Shown piece after piece: positions 1 through 10,525 of a stretch of 64,000 nt of DNA (position 1 is the first letter of the stretch; the number at the start of each line of letters is the position of its first letter). Under the pieces are notes generated by a model that was not told the DNA's origin, ran no database searches, and saw nothing but the letters and a program-made list of their open reading frames with translations. The position numbers were made by a program, and so were the translations under genes. The DNA comes from Oryzisolibacter sp. LB2S (GTDB lineage: Bacteria > Pseudomonadota > Gammaproteobacteria > Burkholderiales > Burkholderiaceae_C): NCBI RefSeq assembly GCF_040732315.1, contig NZ_CP160388.1:2322494-2386493 (forward strand), in the 5' to 3' direction.

Positions 1-874
1 CTGCGCGGGCAAGCTCTCGCCCACCACCACCACCATCGAGCTGGCCAAGGTGCTCGACTGGTTCGACGGCAAGATGGAGAAGCTCGACGACGCCATCGTC
101 GCCGAGGTCGAGGTTGGCCTGGGCCCGCTGCACACGGCCTTCGACGGCCGCGGCAACGCCTACACCACGCTGTTCCTGGACAGCCAGATCGTCAAGTGGA
201 ACGTGGAGAAGGCCATCGCCTTCCACAAGGGCGACAAGAACGCCAAGTACGTGGTCGACCGCATCGACGTGCACTACCAGCCCGGCCACATCAACGCCTC
301 GCAGTCCGAAACCAAGGCTGCCGACGGCAAGTACCTGGCCGTGGGATGCAAGTTCTCCAAGGACCGCTTCCTGCCCGTGGGCCCGCTACACCCCGAGAAC
401 GAGCAGCTGATCGACATCTCGGGCGAGAAGATGGTGCTGCTGGCCGACCACCCGGTGCGCGGCGAGCCGCACGACTTCATCATCTTCAAGCGCGACATCC
501 TCAAGCCCAAGCAGGTCTATGACCTGGACGACTCGCCCCTGGCCATCAAGGATGCCAAGGAGTCGGGCGTCACCCGCAACGGCAAGAAGGTCACGGTCAA
601 GCTCACCTCGCAGGCGCCGGCCTTCAGCCTGCGCGAGTTCACGGTGAAGAAGGGCGACGAGGTCACGCTGATCCTGACCAACCTGGACAAGATCGAGGAC
701 CTGACGCACGGCTTCGCCCTGCCCAAGTACAACATCCAGTTCGTCATCAATCCGCTGGAGACCAAGTCGGTGACCTTCATCGCCGACAAGCCGGGCGTGT
801 TCTGGGCCTACTGCTCCACGTTCTGCCACGCGCTGCACCTTGAGATGCGCACGCGCATGATCGTCGAGGCATGA
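1..874 (+). CDS. nosZ: Nitrous-oxide reductase, C-terminal part (5' end outside window)
   Basis: NosZ is the periplasmic multicopper enzyme that reduces N2O to N2 in the last step of denitrification. The window begins inside the gene; the reading frame is open from base 2, before any start codon, and about 290 residues are visible. The last 100 residues form the cupredoxin CuA domain: a His in LTHGF, then AYCSTFCH with the two bridging cysteines and a His, then the Met of HLEM, all expected CuA ligands. The catalytic CuZ propeller residues lie mostly upstream and are only partly seen. The gene is followed 215 bp later by nosR and the other maturation genes on the same strand, which supports the call. 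Confidence 0.96.
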   Translation, partial: CAGKLSPTTTTIELAKVLDWFDGKMEKLDDAIVAEVEVGLGPLHTAFDGRGNAYTTLFLDSQIVKWNVEKAIAFHKGDKNAKYVVDRIDVHYQPGHINASQSETKAADGKYLAVGCKFSKDRFLPVGPLHPENEQLIDISGEKMVLLADHPVRGEPHDFIIFKRDILKPKQVYDLDDSPLAIKDAKESGVTRNGKKVTVKLTSQAPAFSLREFTVKKGDEVTLILTNLDKIEDLTHGFALPKYNIQFVINPLETKSVTFIADKPGVFWAYCSTFCHALHLEMRTRMIVEA

Positions 875-884
875 GCGGGAACAT

Positions 885-1011
885 CCCCCTGAGCGGCTGA
901 CGCCGCCTCCCCCTTCTCTCGCGCCGCGCGCGCGGGAAGGGGGACGACGCCAGTGGCCTGGCAAAGCCAGCTCCACGGCGTCTGCTGGCATGGGGCGCGC
1001 CAGCTGTGCAG
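885..1011. repeat. Dispersed intergenic element, copy 1 (CCCCCTTCTCTCGCG type)
   Basis: This stretch after nosZ contains CCCCCTTCTCTCGCG followed closely by CGCGCGGGAAGGGGG, an imperfect inverted repeat. A second copy with the same order of words lies at 14926-15045. Both begin with CATCCCCCTG and run into a CGCGCCAG block about 120 bp later. It may act as a terminator-like hairpin after nosZ, but it has no T-tract. Confidence 0.6.
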
Positions 1012-1021
1012 ATGGCGCCCA

Positions 1022-1086
1022 GATTTGTAGCCAAATATGCCTCCATCGCTTGCCTTTCAAGCGCTAGAAGCTATTAAATTGATAGT
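1022..1086. repeat. Hairpin repeat family A, copy 1
   Basis: A short palindrome CGCTTGCCTTTCAAGCG is flanked by TTGTAGCC on one side and AGCTATTAAATTGATAG on the other. The same architecture (GATAGCTG / GCGCTTG...CAAGCGC / CAGCCATTTT) recurs at many intergenic sites in this window. It lies directly before nosR and leaves no clear sigma-70 or FNR-type box between nosZ and nosR. Confidence 0.6.
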
Positions 1087-1089
1087 GTA

Positions 1090-3711
1090 ATGTTGTCCCT
1101 CGGTCATCGGTTCGCAGCCTTTTGTCTTGCCCTGTTCATCGCGTTGGCCCTGCTGACGCCCCGCGCCCACGCCGGCGCCTATGAGGCGGAGCTGCCGGCC
1201 AACCTGGCGACGACACCCGACATGTGTTCGCTGCTGCCCTGCACCGAGGTGTTTCCGGGCGCCACGCATTTCTCCGAACGCAAGGGCCAGCCCCCTTACG
1301 TCGAGGCCTACGACAACGACTCGGCCGAGAAGAAGCTGCTCGGCTACGTCATGCTGTCGACCGACATCACCGACACGCCGGCCTACTCGGGCAAGCCCGT
1401 GGTCACGCTGATCGGCATGGACAAGGCCGGTCATTTCGTCGGCATCAAGGTGCTCAAGCATTCCGAGCCCATCCTGCTGCTGGGCATTCCCGAATCGGCG
1501 CTGATCAATTTCAACAACCAATACCTGGGCAAGTCGGTCACCGACACCATCGAGGTCGGGCCCTCGCGCCCCGACGAGAACGTCATCGGCGTGGACGCGA
1601 TCTCCGGCGCCACGGTGACCGTCGTCGCGCAGAACCAGGTCGTCATGGCCTCGGGCGCGGCCGTGGCGCGCCAGACCGGCATCATCGCGCCCACGGTGCG
1701 CGAGCCGGCCCGCTTTGCCGCCAGCGGCCAGGGCTACGACTGGGCCCAGCTCGTGAAGATGGGCGCGGTGCAGCAGCTGCTCGTCAAGCCCGAGCAGGTA
1801 GGCCTTCCGCGCGGCCCCGAGCCCTTCATCGAGCTGTGGTTCGGCGACCTCAACCACCCCGACCTGGGCACGAGCCTGCTGGGCAAGTACAACCATGACC
1901 GGCTGCGCGCCAGCCTCAAGGAGGGCGAGAGCGCGCTGTTCGTGATCCGCACCGCCGGACAGGAATCGTTCAAGGGCTCGGGCTTCGTGCGCGGCGGCAT
2001 CTTCGACCGCGTGCAGGTCAAGCAGGGCGCGGACTCCTTCACCTTCCGCGACCTCGATTCGATGAACCTCTACGGGCTGGAGGCCGCGGGCGCGCCGCGC
2101 TACACCGAGTCGGCCATCTTCATCATCCGCTCGCACTCGTTCTCGGCCGCCTATCCGTGGAAGTTCGCCTTCCTGGGCAACCGCGTGGACCGTGCCACGG
2201 GCCAGCGCAGCTTTGCCGTGTTCGAGTCCAAGTACTGGCTGCCCGGCGCACTGCTCGAAGGAGGCCGCCCCAAGGTCGAGGAGCCCGATGCCCCCTGGGT
2301 GCGCATCTGGAAGAGCCAGGCCATGCCCATCGGCCTGTTCGCGCTGCTGCTCGTCGCCGTGACCGTGGTCTACGCCTTCCGCGAAAAGCTCACGCGCCTA
2401 TCCACGCACAAGAACAAATGGCCCGTCAACGGCTTCAAGTACACCTTCTGGGCCATCAGCATCTTCTGGATCGGCTTTGGCTACATGGCGCAGCCGTCCA
2501 TCACCCAGGTGCTGACCTGGTTCCACTCCATCCTGTTCCAGTGGACCTGGTCGCTGTTCCTGTCCGACCCGTTCATCTTCCTGTTCTGGATCTTCATCAT
2601 CGTCACGGTGTTCCTGTTCGGCCGCGGCCTGTTCTGCGGCTGGATGTGCCCGTTCGGCTCGCTGCAGGAGGGCATCTTCAAGATCGCCAAGGCGATCGGC
2701 CTCAAGCGCTTCCAGACCGCGCTGCCGCAGAAATGGCATGACCGCCTGAAGTGGCTCAAGTACGCGATCTTCTTCTTCCTGCTCGCCGTGTCCATGTTCT
2801 CCATGGGCTTGGCCGAGAAGCTCGCCGAGGTCGAGCCCTTCAAGACCACCTTCCTCGTCGGCGTGATGAACCGTGCCTGGCCCTACGGCCTGTTCGTGGC
2901 CGCCATCCTGGGCGTGTCCATCTTCATCGAGCGCCCCTACTGCAAGTACATCTGCCCGCTCGGCGCGTCGCTCGCCATGCCCAGCACCTTCCGCTGGTTT
3001 GGCCTGAAGCGCAAGCAGGACTGCAACAGCTGCAAGGCCTGCGCCGTGGGCTGCGGCGCCCAGGCCATCGACGCCGACGGCCGCATCGACCACCGCGAAT
3101 GCCTGCACTGCCTCGACTGCATGATTCTCTACACCGACACCAAGGGCTGCCCGCCCCTGGCCAAGGAGCGCAAGCGCCGCGAAAAGGACGGCCTGGAGAT
3201 CACCCCCATAGGCAAGAACGGCTACTTCATCCCCATCCACCCGGCCAAGGTGGAGGACCAGATCTCGCCCAAGGCCAAGGATGGCGTCGATCCACGCATG
3301 CCCACCGACCGCACCCTGCCCGCGCACAAGGAGGATGTGGGCCCGATCGAATGGCTGTGGCTCGAGCTGCGCGACCACCTCTGGCCCTGGAGCCGCGAGG
3401 GCTGGCGCAGCCAGAAGGCGCTGCAGATCGCGGGTCTCGCACTCGCCATTGCCGCCACCATCGCCTGGGTGCAGACGGCCCTGGGGCATATGTCCTCGGG
3501 CGCTATCATCGGCTGGTGGTTTGGCTGGAGCGTGTACGAGGTGTTGATCCGCCTGTCCGGTCGCCGATATGTGAAGGATGGCCCGTGGTGGCGCGACCAG
3601 TACCGCGTCGCCGGCGTGATGGACATGATGAGTTACGTGGGATTCAAGAACCTGATGATCGGCGCGGCCCTGTTCCTGGTGCTCAAGACGCTGGGCTGGC
3701 TGGTCGCATGA
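1090..3711 (+). CDS. nosR: NosR, membrane FMN/iron-sulfur protein of N2O respiration
   Basis: NosR supports nosZ expression and electron supply to N2O reductase. The protein has 873 residues, the usual size. It starts with a signal-like hydrophobic segment ending near PRAHAG, followed by a periplasmic FMN-binding domain with the SGATVT motif (about residues 174-179) that carries covalent flavin in this family. After several membrane helices there are two CxxxCP motifs, CGWMCPFGS and CKYICPLGA, and then a ferredoxin-like cysteine cluster (CNSCKACAVGC and CLHCLDC). The ATG start precedes a convincing signal peptide but has no strong ribosome binding site. Its stop overlaps the nosD start in ATGA. 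NosR often precedes nosZ; here it follows it. Confidence 0.95.
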   Translation: MLSLGHRFAAFCLALFIALALLTPRAHAGAYEAELPANLATTPDMCSLLPCTEVFPGATHFSERKGQPPYVEAYDNDSAEKKLLGYVMLSTDITDTPAYSGKPVVTLIGMDKAGHFVGIKVLKHSEPILLLGIPESALINFNNQYLGKSVTDTIEVGPSRPDENVIGVDAISGATVTVVAQNQVVMASGAAVARQTGIIAPTVREPARFAASGQGYDWAQLVKMGAVQQLLVKPEQVGLPRGPEPFIELWFGDLNHPDLGTSLLGKYNHDRLRASLKEGESALFVIRTAGQESFKGSGFVRGGIFDRVQVKQGADSFTFRDLDSMNLYGLEAAGAPRYTESAIFIIRSHSFSAAYPWKFAFLGNRVDRATGQRSFAVFESKYWLPGALLEGGRPKVEEPDAPWVRIWKSQAMPIGLFALLLVAVTVVYAFREKLTRLSTHKNKWPVNGFKYTFWAISIFWIGFGYMAQPSITQVLTWFHSILFQWTWSLFLSDPFIFLFWIFIIVTVFLFGRGLFCGWMCPFGSLQEGIFKIAKAIGLKRFQTALPQKWHDRLKWLKYAIFFFLLAVSMFSMGLAEKLAEVEPFKTTFLVGVMNRAWPYGLFVAAILGVSIFIERPYCKYICPLGASLAMPSTFRWFGLKRKQDCNSCKACAVGCGAQAIDADGRIDHRECLHCLDCMILYTDTKGCPPLAKERKRREKDGLEITPIGKNGYFIPIHPAKVEDQISPKAKDGVDPRMPTDRTLPAHKEDVGPIEWLWLELRDHLWPWSREGWRSQKALQIAGLALAIAATIAWVQTALGHMSSGAIIGWWFGWSVYEVLIRLSGRRYVKDGPWWRDQYRVAGVMDMMSYVGFKNLMIGAALFLVLKTLGWLVA

Positions 3712-4976
3712 AGACCCTGTCCCGCTTGAGCCTGGCCTTGGCGCTGTGCATCGCCGGTGCCTGTCAGGCGGCGACGCTGAGCGTGCGCCCCGGCGACGAC
3801 CTCGCCGCAGCCGTGGCCCGCGCCCAGCCGGGCGATGTCATCGAGGTGGCGCGCGGCCAGTACCGCGCCAACCTGCTGATCGACAAGCCGCTCACCCTGC
3901 GCGGCCTGGACCGCCCCACCGTGAGCGGCGGCAACCAGGGCGACACCATCCGCGTGACCGCGCCAGATGTGGTCATAGAGGGCCTGATCGTGCGCGACTC
4001 GGGCGACAGCCTCAAGGACCAGAACGCCGGCATCTACCTCTACCCCGGCGCGCACCGCGCCATCGTGCGCCACTGCGACCTGACCTACAACCTCTTCGGC
4101 CTGTGGATAGAGAAGGCCAACGACGTGCTCATAGAGCACAACACCATCACCGGCAAGCGCGAGTACGACTCGCCCCAGCGCGGCAACGGCGTGCAGCTCT
4201 ACAACACCCGGGGCGCGAAGATCCTCCACAACAACATCAGCTTCGTGCGTGATGCCCTGTACGTGGACGTGTCGCACAACGCGGTGTTCAAGGGCAACAA
4301 GCTGCACCACAGCCGTTACGGCACGCACTACATGAACTCCTACCACAACCTGTGGGAGGACAACGACACGTACTACAACCGCGGCGGCCTGGCCCTGATG
4401 GAGGTGCGCGAGCAGGTGGTGCGCGGCAATCGCGCCTGGGGCAATTCGGACCACGGCATCATGCTGCGCACGCTGCAGGACTCGGTCATCGAGGGCAACG
4501 TCGTGGCCGGCAACAACCGCGGTTTCTTCATCTACGACGTGGAGTACATCAAGCTCAACGACAACCTGGTCGTGGACAACACCGTGGGCGTGCACCTGTC
4601 GGCCGGCTCCACGCGCAACGAGGTCGAAGGCAACGACTTCATCGCCAACCGCGAGCAGGTGCGCTACGTGGGCGCGCGCGACGAGCGCTGGGGCCAGCAG
4701 CGCGGCAACTACTGGAGCAACTACCTCGGCTGGGACCGCAACAACGACGGCCAGGGCGATGTGCAGTACGAAGCCAACGACATGGTGGACCGCCTGACCT
4801 GGCGCCACCCGGCCATCAAGCTGCTGCTGGCCAGCCCCGCGGTGCAGGCGCTGCGCCTCGTGGGCCAGCAGTTCCCCGTTTTGCGTGTGCCCTCGGTGGT
4901 CGATCCCCATCCGCGCATGCGCCCCCACCATCAAGATTGGAGTCAGTGGCGTGGCAAGCATTTCCCCGGCCAGTGA
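3708..4976 (+). CDS. nosD: NosD, periplasmic copper-site maturation protein
   Basis: NosD works with the NosFY ABC transporter to assemble the CuZ centre of NosZ in the periplasm. The 422-residue product starts with a signal peptide (hydrophobic stretch ending near CQAATLS) and then shows the right-handed parallel beta-helix pattern of the family, with repeated short segments rich in Asn and Gly such as NRGGLALMEVRE and NNRGFFIYDVEY. The ATG at 3708 overlaps the nosR stop codon, indicating translational coupling, and it gives a proper signal peptide; the reading frame is open further upstream but only as the shadow of nosR. The gene is followed by nosF and nosY. Confidence 0.95.
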   Translation: MKTLSRLSLALALCIAGACQAATLSVRPGDDLAAAVARAQPGDVIEVARGQYRANLLIDKPLTLRGLDRPTVSGGNQGDTIRVTAPDVVIEGLIVRDSGDSLKDQNAGIYLYPGAHRAIVRHCDLTYNLFGLWIEKANDVLIEHNTITGKREYDSPQRGNGVQLYNTRGAKILHNNISFVRDALYVDVSHNAVFKGNKLHHSRYGTHYMNSYHNLWEDNDTYYNRGGLALMEVREQVVRGNRAWGNSDHGIMLRTLQDSVIEGNVVAGNNRGFFIYDVEYIKLNDNLVVDNTVGVHLSAGSTRNEVEGNDFIANREQVRYVGARDERWGQQRGNYWSNYLGWDRNNDGQGDVQYEANDMVDRLTWRHPAIKLLLASPAVQALRLVGQQFPVLRVPSVVDPHPRMRPHHQDWSQWRGKHFPGQ

Positions 4977-4983
4977 GCCGGGC

Positions 4984-5886
4984 ATGGCGATATCGGTGCG
5001 CGGTGTGCGCAAGCATTTCGGCGCGCTGCATGCGGTCGACGGCGTGGACCTGGACATCCCCCAGGGCGAGATCTTCGGCCTCATAGGCCACAACGGCGCG
5101 GGCAAGAGCACGCTGTTCAAGATGATGCTGGGCCTGCTCGCGCCCACGGCGGGCTCCATCCTCGTGGCCGGCACCAGCGTGGGCGGGCGGCAGTTTCGCG
5201 CCGCGCGCCGCCAGCTCGGCTACCTGCCCGAGAACGTGGTGCTCTACGACAACCTCGACGGCCTGGAGACGCTGCACTTCTTCGCGCGCCTCAAGGGCGC
5301 CCCACTCGGCGACTGCGCGGCCATGCTCGACAAGGTGGGCCTGGCCCACGCCGGCAAGCGCCCGGTGCGCGAGTATTCCAAGGGCATGCGCCAGCGCCTG
5401 GGCTTTGCGCAGGCGCTGCTCGGCAACCCGCGCGTGCTGTTCCTCGACGAGCCCACGAACGGCCTGGACCCGCAGGCGATTCGCGACTTCTACGCCACGC
5501 TGCGGGGCCTTCAGCAGCAGGGCGTGACCATCATCATCACCTCCCACATCCTGGCCGAGCTGCAGGAGCGCGTTGATCGCCTCGCCATCCTCGCCTCGGG
5601 CAAGGTGCAGGCGCTGGGCAGCGTGCACGAGCTGCGCGAGCGCACGGGCCTGCCGGTGGTCATCGAGGTCGACCTCGCGCCCCAGGACTGCCACGACGCG
5701 CTGCACGCCCTGCATGGCGCCACCGGGGTCAAGCCCGCGCAGACGCCGAGCGGCCTGCAGCTGCAGTGCCCGCGCGAGCGCAAGATGGCCGCCATCGCCA
5801 CCCTCACCGCCCTGGGCGCACGCGTGCAGGACCTGCGCCTGCACGAACCCTCGCTCGAAGACATGTTCTTCGGCATTTCCGCATAA
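4984..5886 (+). CDS. nosF: NosF, ABC transporter ATP-binding protein
   Basis: NosF is the cytoplasmic ATPase of the NosFY transporter, which is thought to move a sulfur species used for CuZ biogenesis. The 300-residue protein carries Walker A GHNGAGKST, the signature YSKGMRQRLGF, Walker B RVLFLDEPTNGLDP and a switch His in ITSHI. The ATG at 4984 gives the typical start MAISVRGVRKHF, 7 bp after the nosD stop. A GTG about 36 bp upstream in the same frame, overlapping the end of nosD, is an alternative. The C-terminal third is the accessory domain found in NosF-type ATPases. Confidence 0.94.
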   Translation: MAISVRGVRKHFGALHAVDGVDLDIPQGEIFGLIGHNGAGKSTLFKMMLGLLAPTAGSILVAGTSVGGRQFRAARRQLGYLPENVVLYDNLDGLETLHFFARLKGAPLGDCAAMLDKVGLAHAGKRPVREYSKGMRQRLGFAQALLGNPRVLFLDEPTNGLDPQAIRDFYATLRGLQQQGVTIIITSHILAELQERVDRLAILASGKVQALGSVHELRERTGLPVVIEVDLAPQDCHDALHALHGATGVKPAQTPSGLQLQCPRERKMAAIATLTALGARVQDLRLHEPSLEDMFFGISA

Positions 5887-5911
5887 GGCCCGCATTCGGG
5901 TACCGCCATCC

Positions 5912-6727
5912 ATGGAACTGACCCCTATCCTCACCGTCGCCGCCAAGGAGTTCCGCGACCGCATGCGCAACCGCTGGGTGCTGGCCGTGGCCCTGGTGTT
6001 CACCATCTTCTCGCTCGTCATCGCCTACTTCGGCGGCGCGCAGCAGGGCCAGGTGGGCTTTCGCTCCATCGAGTTCACCATCGCCAGCCTGGTCAGTCTG
6101 GTCATCTACCTGATCCCACTGATCGCCCTGCTGCTGGGCTTTGACGCCATCGTCGGCGAACGCGAGCGCGGCTCTCTCGACCTGCTGCTGGCCCTGCCGA
6201 TCACGCGGCTCGAACTGCTGCTGGGCAAGTACCTGGGCCTGGCGCTGGCGCTCACGCTCTCGACCGTGGCCGGCTTTGGTCTGGTGGCCGTGCTGCTGTG
6301 GCGCCACATGAACGCCAATGCGCTGTTCCACTACGCGGGGTTCATGCTCAGCTCGGTGCTGCTGGGCCTGGCCTTTCTGAGCCTGGCGGTGCTGATCTCG
6401 GTGCTCGCGCGCGAGCGCACGCGCGCCTCGGGTCTGGCGATTGCCACCTGGTTCTTCTTCGTGCTGGTGTTCGACCTGCTGCTGCTGGGCCTGTTGGTGA
6501 CCACGGGCGGACAGTTCGCGGGCGACGCCTTCGCCTGGCTGCTGCTGCTCAACCCGGCGGACGTGTTCCGCATCCTCAACGTGTTCTCGCTCGAGGACGT
6601 GCGCACCCTCTACGGCCTGGCCAGCGTGGTGCCGGCCTCGCTCGGCGACCCGCTCACCATGGGTGGCGTGATGGCCGCCTGGATCGCCCTGCCGCTCGTC
6701 CTCGCCCAATGGAGATTCAAGCCATGA
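5912..6727 (+). CDS. nosY: NosY, ABC transporter permease
   Basis: NosY is the membrane partner of NosF. The 271-residue protein begins MELTPILTVAAKEFRDRMRN, which is characteristic of ABC-2 type permeases of this group, and has about six hydrophobic segments spread over the length. The conserved motif GERERGSLDLLLALP follows the second helix. The chosen ATG at 5912 lies 25 bp after nosF; the frame is open further upstream but overlaps nosF in another frame. The stop overlaps the next start as ATGA, so nosY and nosL are probably translationally coupled. Confidence 0.94.
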   Translation: MELTPILTVAAKEFRDRMRNRWVLAVALVFTIFSLVIAYFGGAQQGQVGFRSIEFTIASLVSLVIYLIPLIALLLGFDAIVGERERGSLDLLLALPITRLELLLGKYLGLALALTLSTVAGFGLVAVLLWRHMNANALFHYAGFMLSSVLLGLAFLSLAVLISVLARERTRASGLAIATWFFFVLVFDLLLLGLLVTTGGQFAGDAFAWLLLLNPADVFRILNVFSLEDVRTLYGLASVVPASLGDPLTMGGVMAAWIALPLVLAQWRFKP

Positions 6728-7272
6728 CCTGTTCCTGCATCACCCGCCGCCGCGCCCTGGGCCTGGCCTCCCTCGCCGCCCTGGCCTCTTCCGGCCTGCT
6801 GGCCGCCTGCGGCGACAAGGCCGCCGAGCAGCAATCGCTCGCGCCGGTGGAGATCGACCGCAGCACGAGCTGCGAGCTCGACGGCATGCTGCTCGCCGAC
6901 TACCCCGGCCCCAAGGCGCAGATCCACTACGCGGGCCAGGACCGGCCGGCCTTCTTCTGCGACACCGTGGAGCTGTTCAACACCCTGCTCGCGGGCGAAC
7001 AGGTGCGCCCCGTGCGCGCCGTCTATGTGCAGGACATGGGCCAGGCCAGCTGGGACGAGCCCAAGGGCCACTGGATAGACGCCAAGACCGCCATCTATGT
7101 GCTGGGCAGCAAGCGCCATGGCTCCATGGGCCCGACGATCGCCAGCTTTGCCCAGGAGGCCGACGCCACGAAGTTCGCGCAGGAATACGGCGGCAAGGTG
7201 CTGCGCTATGGCGACATCAAGCCGGGCATGGTGGACCTGAGCGGCGGCGCGCTTCACGACACGCGCATGTAG
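6724..7272 (+). CDS. nosL: NosL, copper-chaperone lipoprotein
   Basis: NosL delivers Cu(I) for N2O reductase maturation on the outer face of the membrane. The 182-residue product has a twin-basic N-terminus and a lipoprotein signal peptide with lipobox LLAAC. The core has CELDGMLLADYPGPKAQIHY, the NosL metal-site segment, with CxxDGM in place of the CxxCGM seen in other members. The gene starts inside the stop codon of nosY. A second NosL-family protein follows 55 bp downstream with a CxxCGM motif, so the two copies differ in their predicted copper ligands. Confidence 0.92.
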   Translation: MTCSCITRRRALGLASLAALASSGLLAACGDKAAEQQSLAPVEIDRSTSCELDGMLLADYPGPKAQIHYAGQDRPAFFCDTVELFNTLLAGEQVRPVRAVYVQDMGQASWDEPKGHWIDAKTAIYVLGSKRHGSMGPTIASFAQEADATKFAQEYGGKVLRYGDIKPGMVDLSGGALHDTRM

Positions 7273-7327
7273 GAGCGGCCTGCCGCATCGCCCCACGTTC
7301 CATCGCACCGTATCGCAGGCAAGCCCC

Positions 7328-7996
7328 ATGTCCACGGCCCCCCTGGCCCCTGCCCCATCGCCACAGCGCCGGCGCCTGCTGGCCCTGGGCGCGCTCGCCG
7401 GCCTGGCGGCACTGGCGAGCACGCCCTGGAGCCTGCCCGCGCTGCGCAGGGCCGTCGCGCCGCGGGAGGCGCTGCTGCCCGAGGCCGACGTCTGCATCGT
7501 CGCCCCACCCACGCCCCATGACCCGGCATCGGGCCTGGCGCCCACGGCCGCGCGCCCCATACCGCCCGACGCGCGCTGCCCGGTCTGCGGCATGTTTCCG
7601 GCGCGCTCGCGCGAATGGGCGGCGCAGATCATCTTCGACAACGGCGACGCGCATTTCTTCGACTCGCCCCTGTCGCTGTTCATGTACCTTCAGGATGTGG
7701 AGCGCTACAGCCCCGGCCGCAGCAGGGCGCGCATCGTGGCGCATTACGTGACCGACGCCGCAGAGGCCGACCAGGCCCGCTGGATAGACGCCCTGGGCGC
7801 CTACTACGTGCACGGCTCCTCGGCCCGCGGCCCCATGCGTGCGGGCAACCTGCCCGCGTTTGCCTCACGCGATGCGGCCCAGGCCTTCGCGCAGCGGCGC
7901 GGCGGCCAGGTGCTGGCGTATGGCGCCATCGACGCGGCGCTCATCACGCGGCTTGCGGGCCATGGCGGCCACAGCCACCACCCGCAAGCTCAGTAA
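7328..7996 (+). CDS. Second NosL-family protein
   Basis: This 222-residue protein has an N-terminal hydrophobic segment (LLALGALAGLAALAS) that could be a signal or anchor, then a domain with CPVCGMF and the pattern FDNGDAHFFDSPLSLFMYLQD, typical of NosL-type proteins. It ends in a His-rich tail (GHGGHSHHPQ) that may bind metal. Family membership and position at the end of the nos operon suggest a copper-handling role for N2O reductase, but this is inferred. It is followed by a terminator at 8029-8050. It is not a copy of nosL next door; outside the core motifs the two are dissimilar. Confidence 0.82.
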   Translation: MSTAPLAPAPSPQRRRLLALGALAGLAALASTPWSLPALRRAVAPREALLPEADVCIVAPPTPHDPASGLAPTAARPIPPDARCPVCGMFPARSREWAAQIIFDNGDAHFFDSPLSLFMYLQDVERYSPGRSRARIVAHYVTDAAEADQARWIDALGAYYVHGSSARGPMRAGNLPAFASRDAAQAFAQRRGGQVLAYGAIDAALITRLAGHGGHSHHPQAQ

Positions 7997-8028
7997 CATC
8001 AAAAACTGTAGCTGTCCGCGCTTGCCGC

Positions 8029-8050
8029 ACGGGCGTTTCCGCCCGTTTTT
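8029..8050 (+). terminator. Rho-independent terminator after the nos operon
   Basis: A perfect 7-bp stem, ACGGGCG and CGCCCGT with loop TTTC, is followed by TTTT. It sits 33 bp after the second nosL gene and forms part of a copy of hairpin repeat family A (about 7998-8058, with GTAGCTGTCCGCGCTTG upstream). Confidence 0.75.
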
Positions 8051-8077
8051 ATCAAAAATCGCCGGTGGCCGATGCGG

Positions 8078-9517
<1,440 letters not shown>

Positions 9518-9607
9518 GAAGCCGCTATTGTCGCATTGCAGCGCAACATGGCCATGGGCCGCGCCAACTTGCGGCCCATGGATGGGGTCGGTCGGCCCTG
9601 GCGAGCG

Positions 9608-10471
9608 CTACAGCGCCTGGGCGCTGAAGGTGTCGCACGCGCGCACGCTGCCGGTCTTGAGCCCCTGCGTGAACCAGCGCACGCGCTGGGCGCTCGAGCC
9701 GTGGGTGAAGGCATCGGGGCGCACGGTGCCGGTCTGCTGGCGCTGCAGCGTGTCGTCGCCGATCTGCTCGGCGGCGTTGATGGCCGATTCGATGTCGCTC
9801 TCGTCCAGCCAGTTCTTGGCCTGCTGCGAGTGGTGGGCCCAGACGCCGGCGTAGCAGTCGGCCTGCAGCTCCAGGCGCACGGACAGGGCGTTCTGCTCGC
9901 GCTGGCTCACGCGCCCGCGCATGCTGTCGACCTTGCCCGTGGCGCCCAGCAGGGTCTGCACATGGTGGCCGACCTCGTGGGCGATGACATAGGCGCGCGC
10001 AAATTCACCCGGCGCGCCGAGCTGGCGGCTCATGGTGTCGAAGAAGTCCATGTCCAGGTAGACCTTGTGGTCGCCCGGGCAGTAGAACGGCCCCATGGCG
10101 CTTTGCCCCGTGCCGCAGGCCGTGGGCGTGGCGCCGCGATAGAGCACCAGCTTGGGCTCGCGGTACTGCGCCCCACCCTGGCGGAAGATCTGGCCCCACA
10201 CGTCCTCGGTCGAGGCCAGCACGGTGGAGACAAAGGCTGCCTGGCGGTCCCCCTCGGGCGGGCGCTGGGCCGGCGCCTGCTGCACCTGGGGCGCGTCGCC
10301 GCCCGACAGCAGGCCTATGGTGGTCAGCGGGTTGATACCGAACACGCCCCAGCCGATCAGCGCGATGACCACCGTGCCAATGCCGATGGAGCGCCCGCCG
10401 CCGAAGCCGCCACCACCGCCGCTGCGGCGATCCTCGACATTGTCCGATTCGCGGTTGCCTTCCCATTTCAT
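9608..10471 (-). CDS. ypfJ: Putative neutral zinc metallopeptidase, YpfJ family
   Basis: The 287-residue product matches the YpfJ/KPN_02809 family of predicted zinc peptidases. It begins MKWEGNRESDNVEDRRSG, then a Gly-rich linker, one membrane helix (IGIGTVVIALIGWGVFG) and a soluble domain with the zinc motif HEVGHHVQ, followed by LELQADCYAGVWAHH, where the downstream Glu and His are the likely third ligand region. The active domain is probably periplasmic given the single N-terminal helix. Substrates are unknown. It lies between rhlE and dcd on the same strand, with no sign of a shared pathway. Confidence 0.88.
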   Translation of the reverse strand: MKWEGNRESDNVEDRRSGGGGGFGGGRSIGIGTVVIALIGWGVFGINPLTTIGLLSGGDAPQVQQAPAQRPPEGDRQAAFVSTVLASTEDVWGQIFRQGGAQYREPKLVLYRGATPTACGTGQSAMGPFYCPGDHKVYLDMDFFDTMSRQLGAPGEFARAYVIAHEVGHHVQTLLGATGKVDSMRGRVSQREQNALSVRLELQADCYAGVWAHHSQQAKNWLDESDIESAINAAEQIGDDTLQRQQTGTVRPDAFTHGSSAQRVRWFTQGLKTGSVRACDTFSAQAL

Positions 10472-10525
10472 AGGATCGCTCCAATGCGCATGGCGCGTCA
10501 GGGGTGGAGAACTGTCGGCCGAGTG

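Noticed and set aside
386..1060. Long open frames antisense to nosZ, nosR, gcl, kdpD and others
   Set aside because: They arise from high GC content in third positions, give Arg/Ala/His-rich products without recognisable motifs, and lie opposite clearly real genes.
1022..1089. FNR/NNR box upstream of nosR
   Set aside because: TTGATAG is part of the dispersed repeat and lacks the second half-site at the proper spacing.
2751..3707. Open frame extending nosD upstream into nosR
   Set aside because: The upstream part is low-complexity and overlaps nosR fully; the signal peptide begins at 3708.
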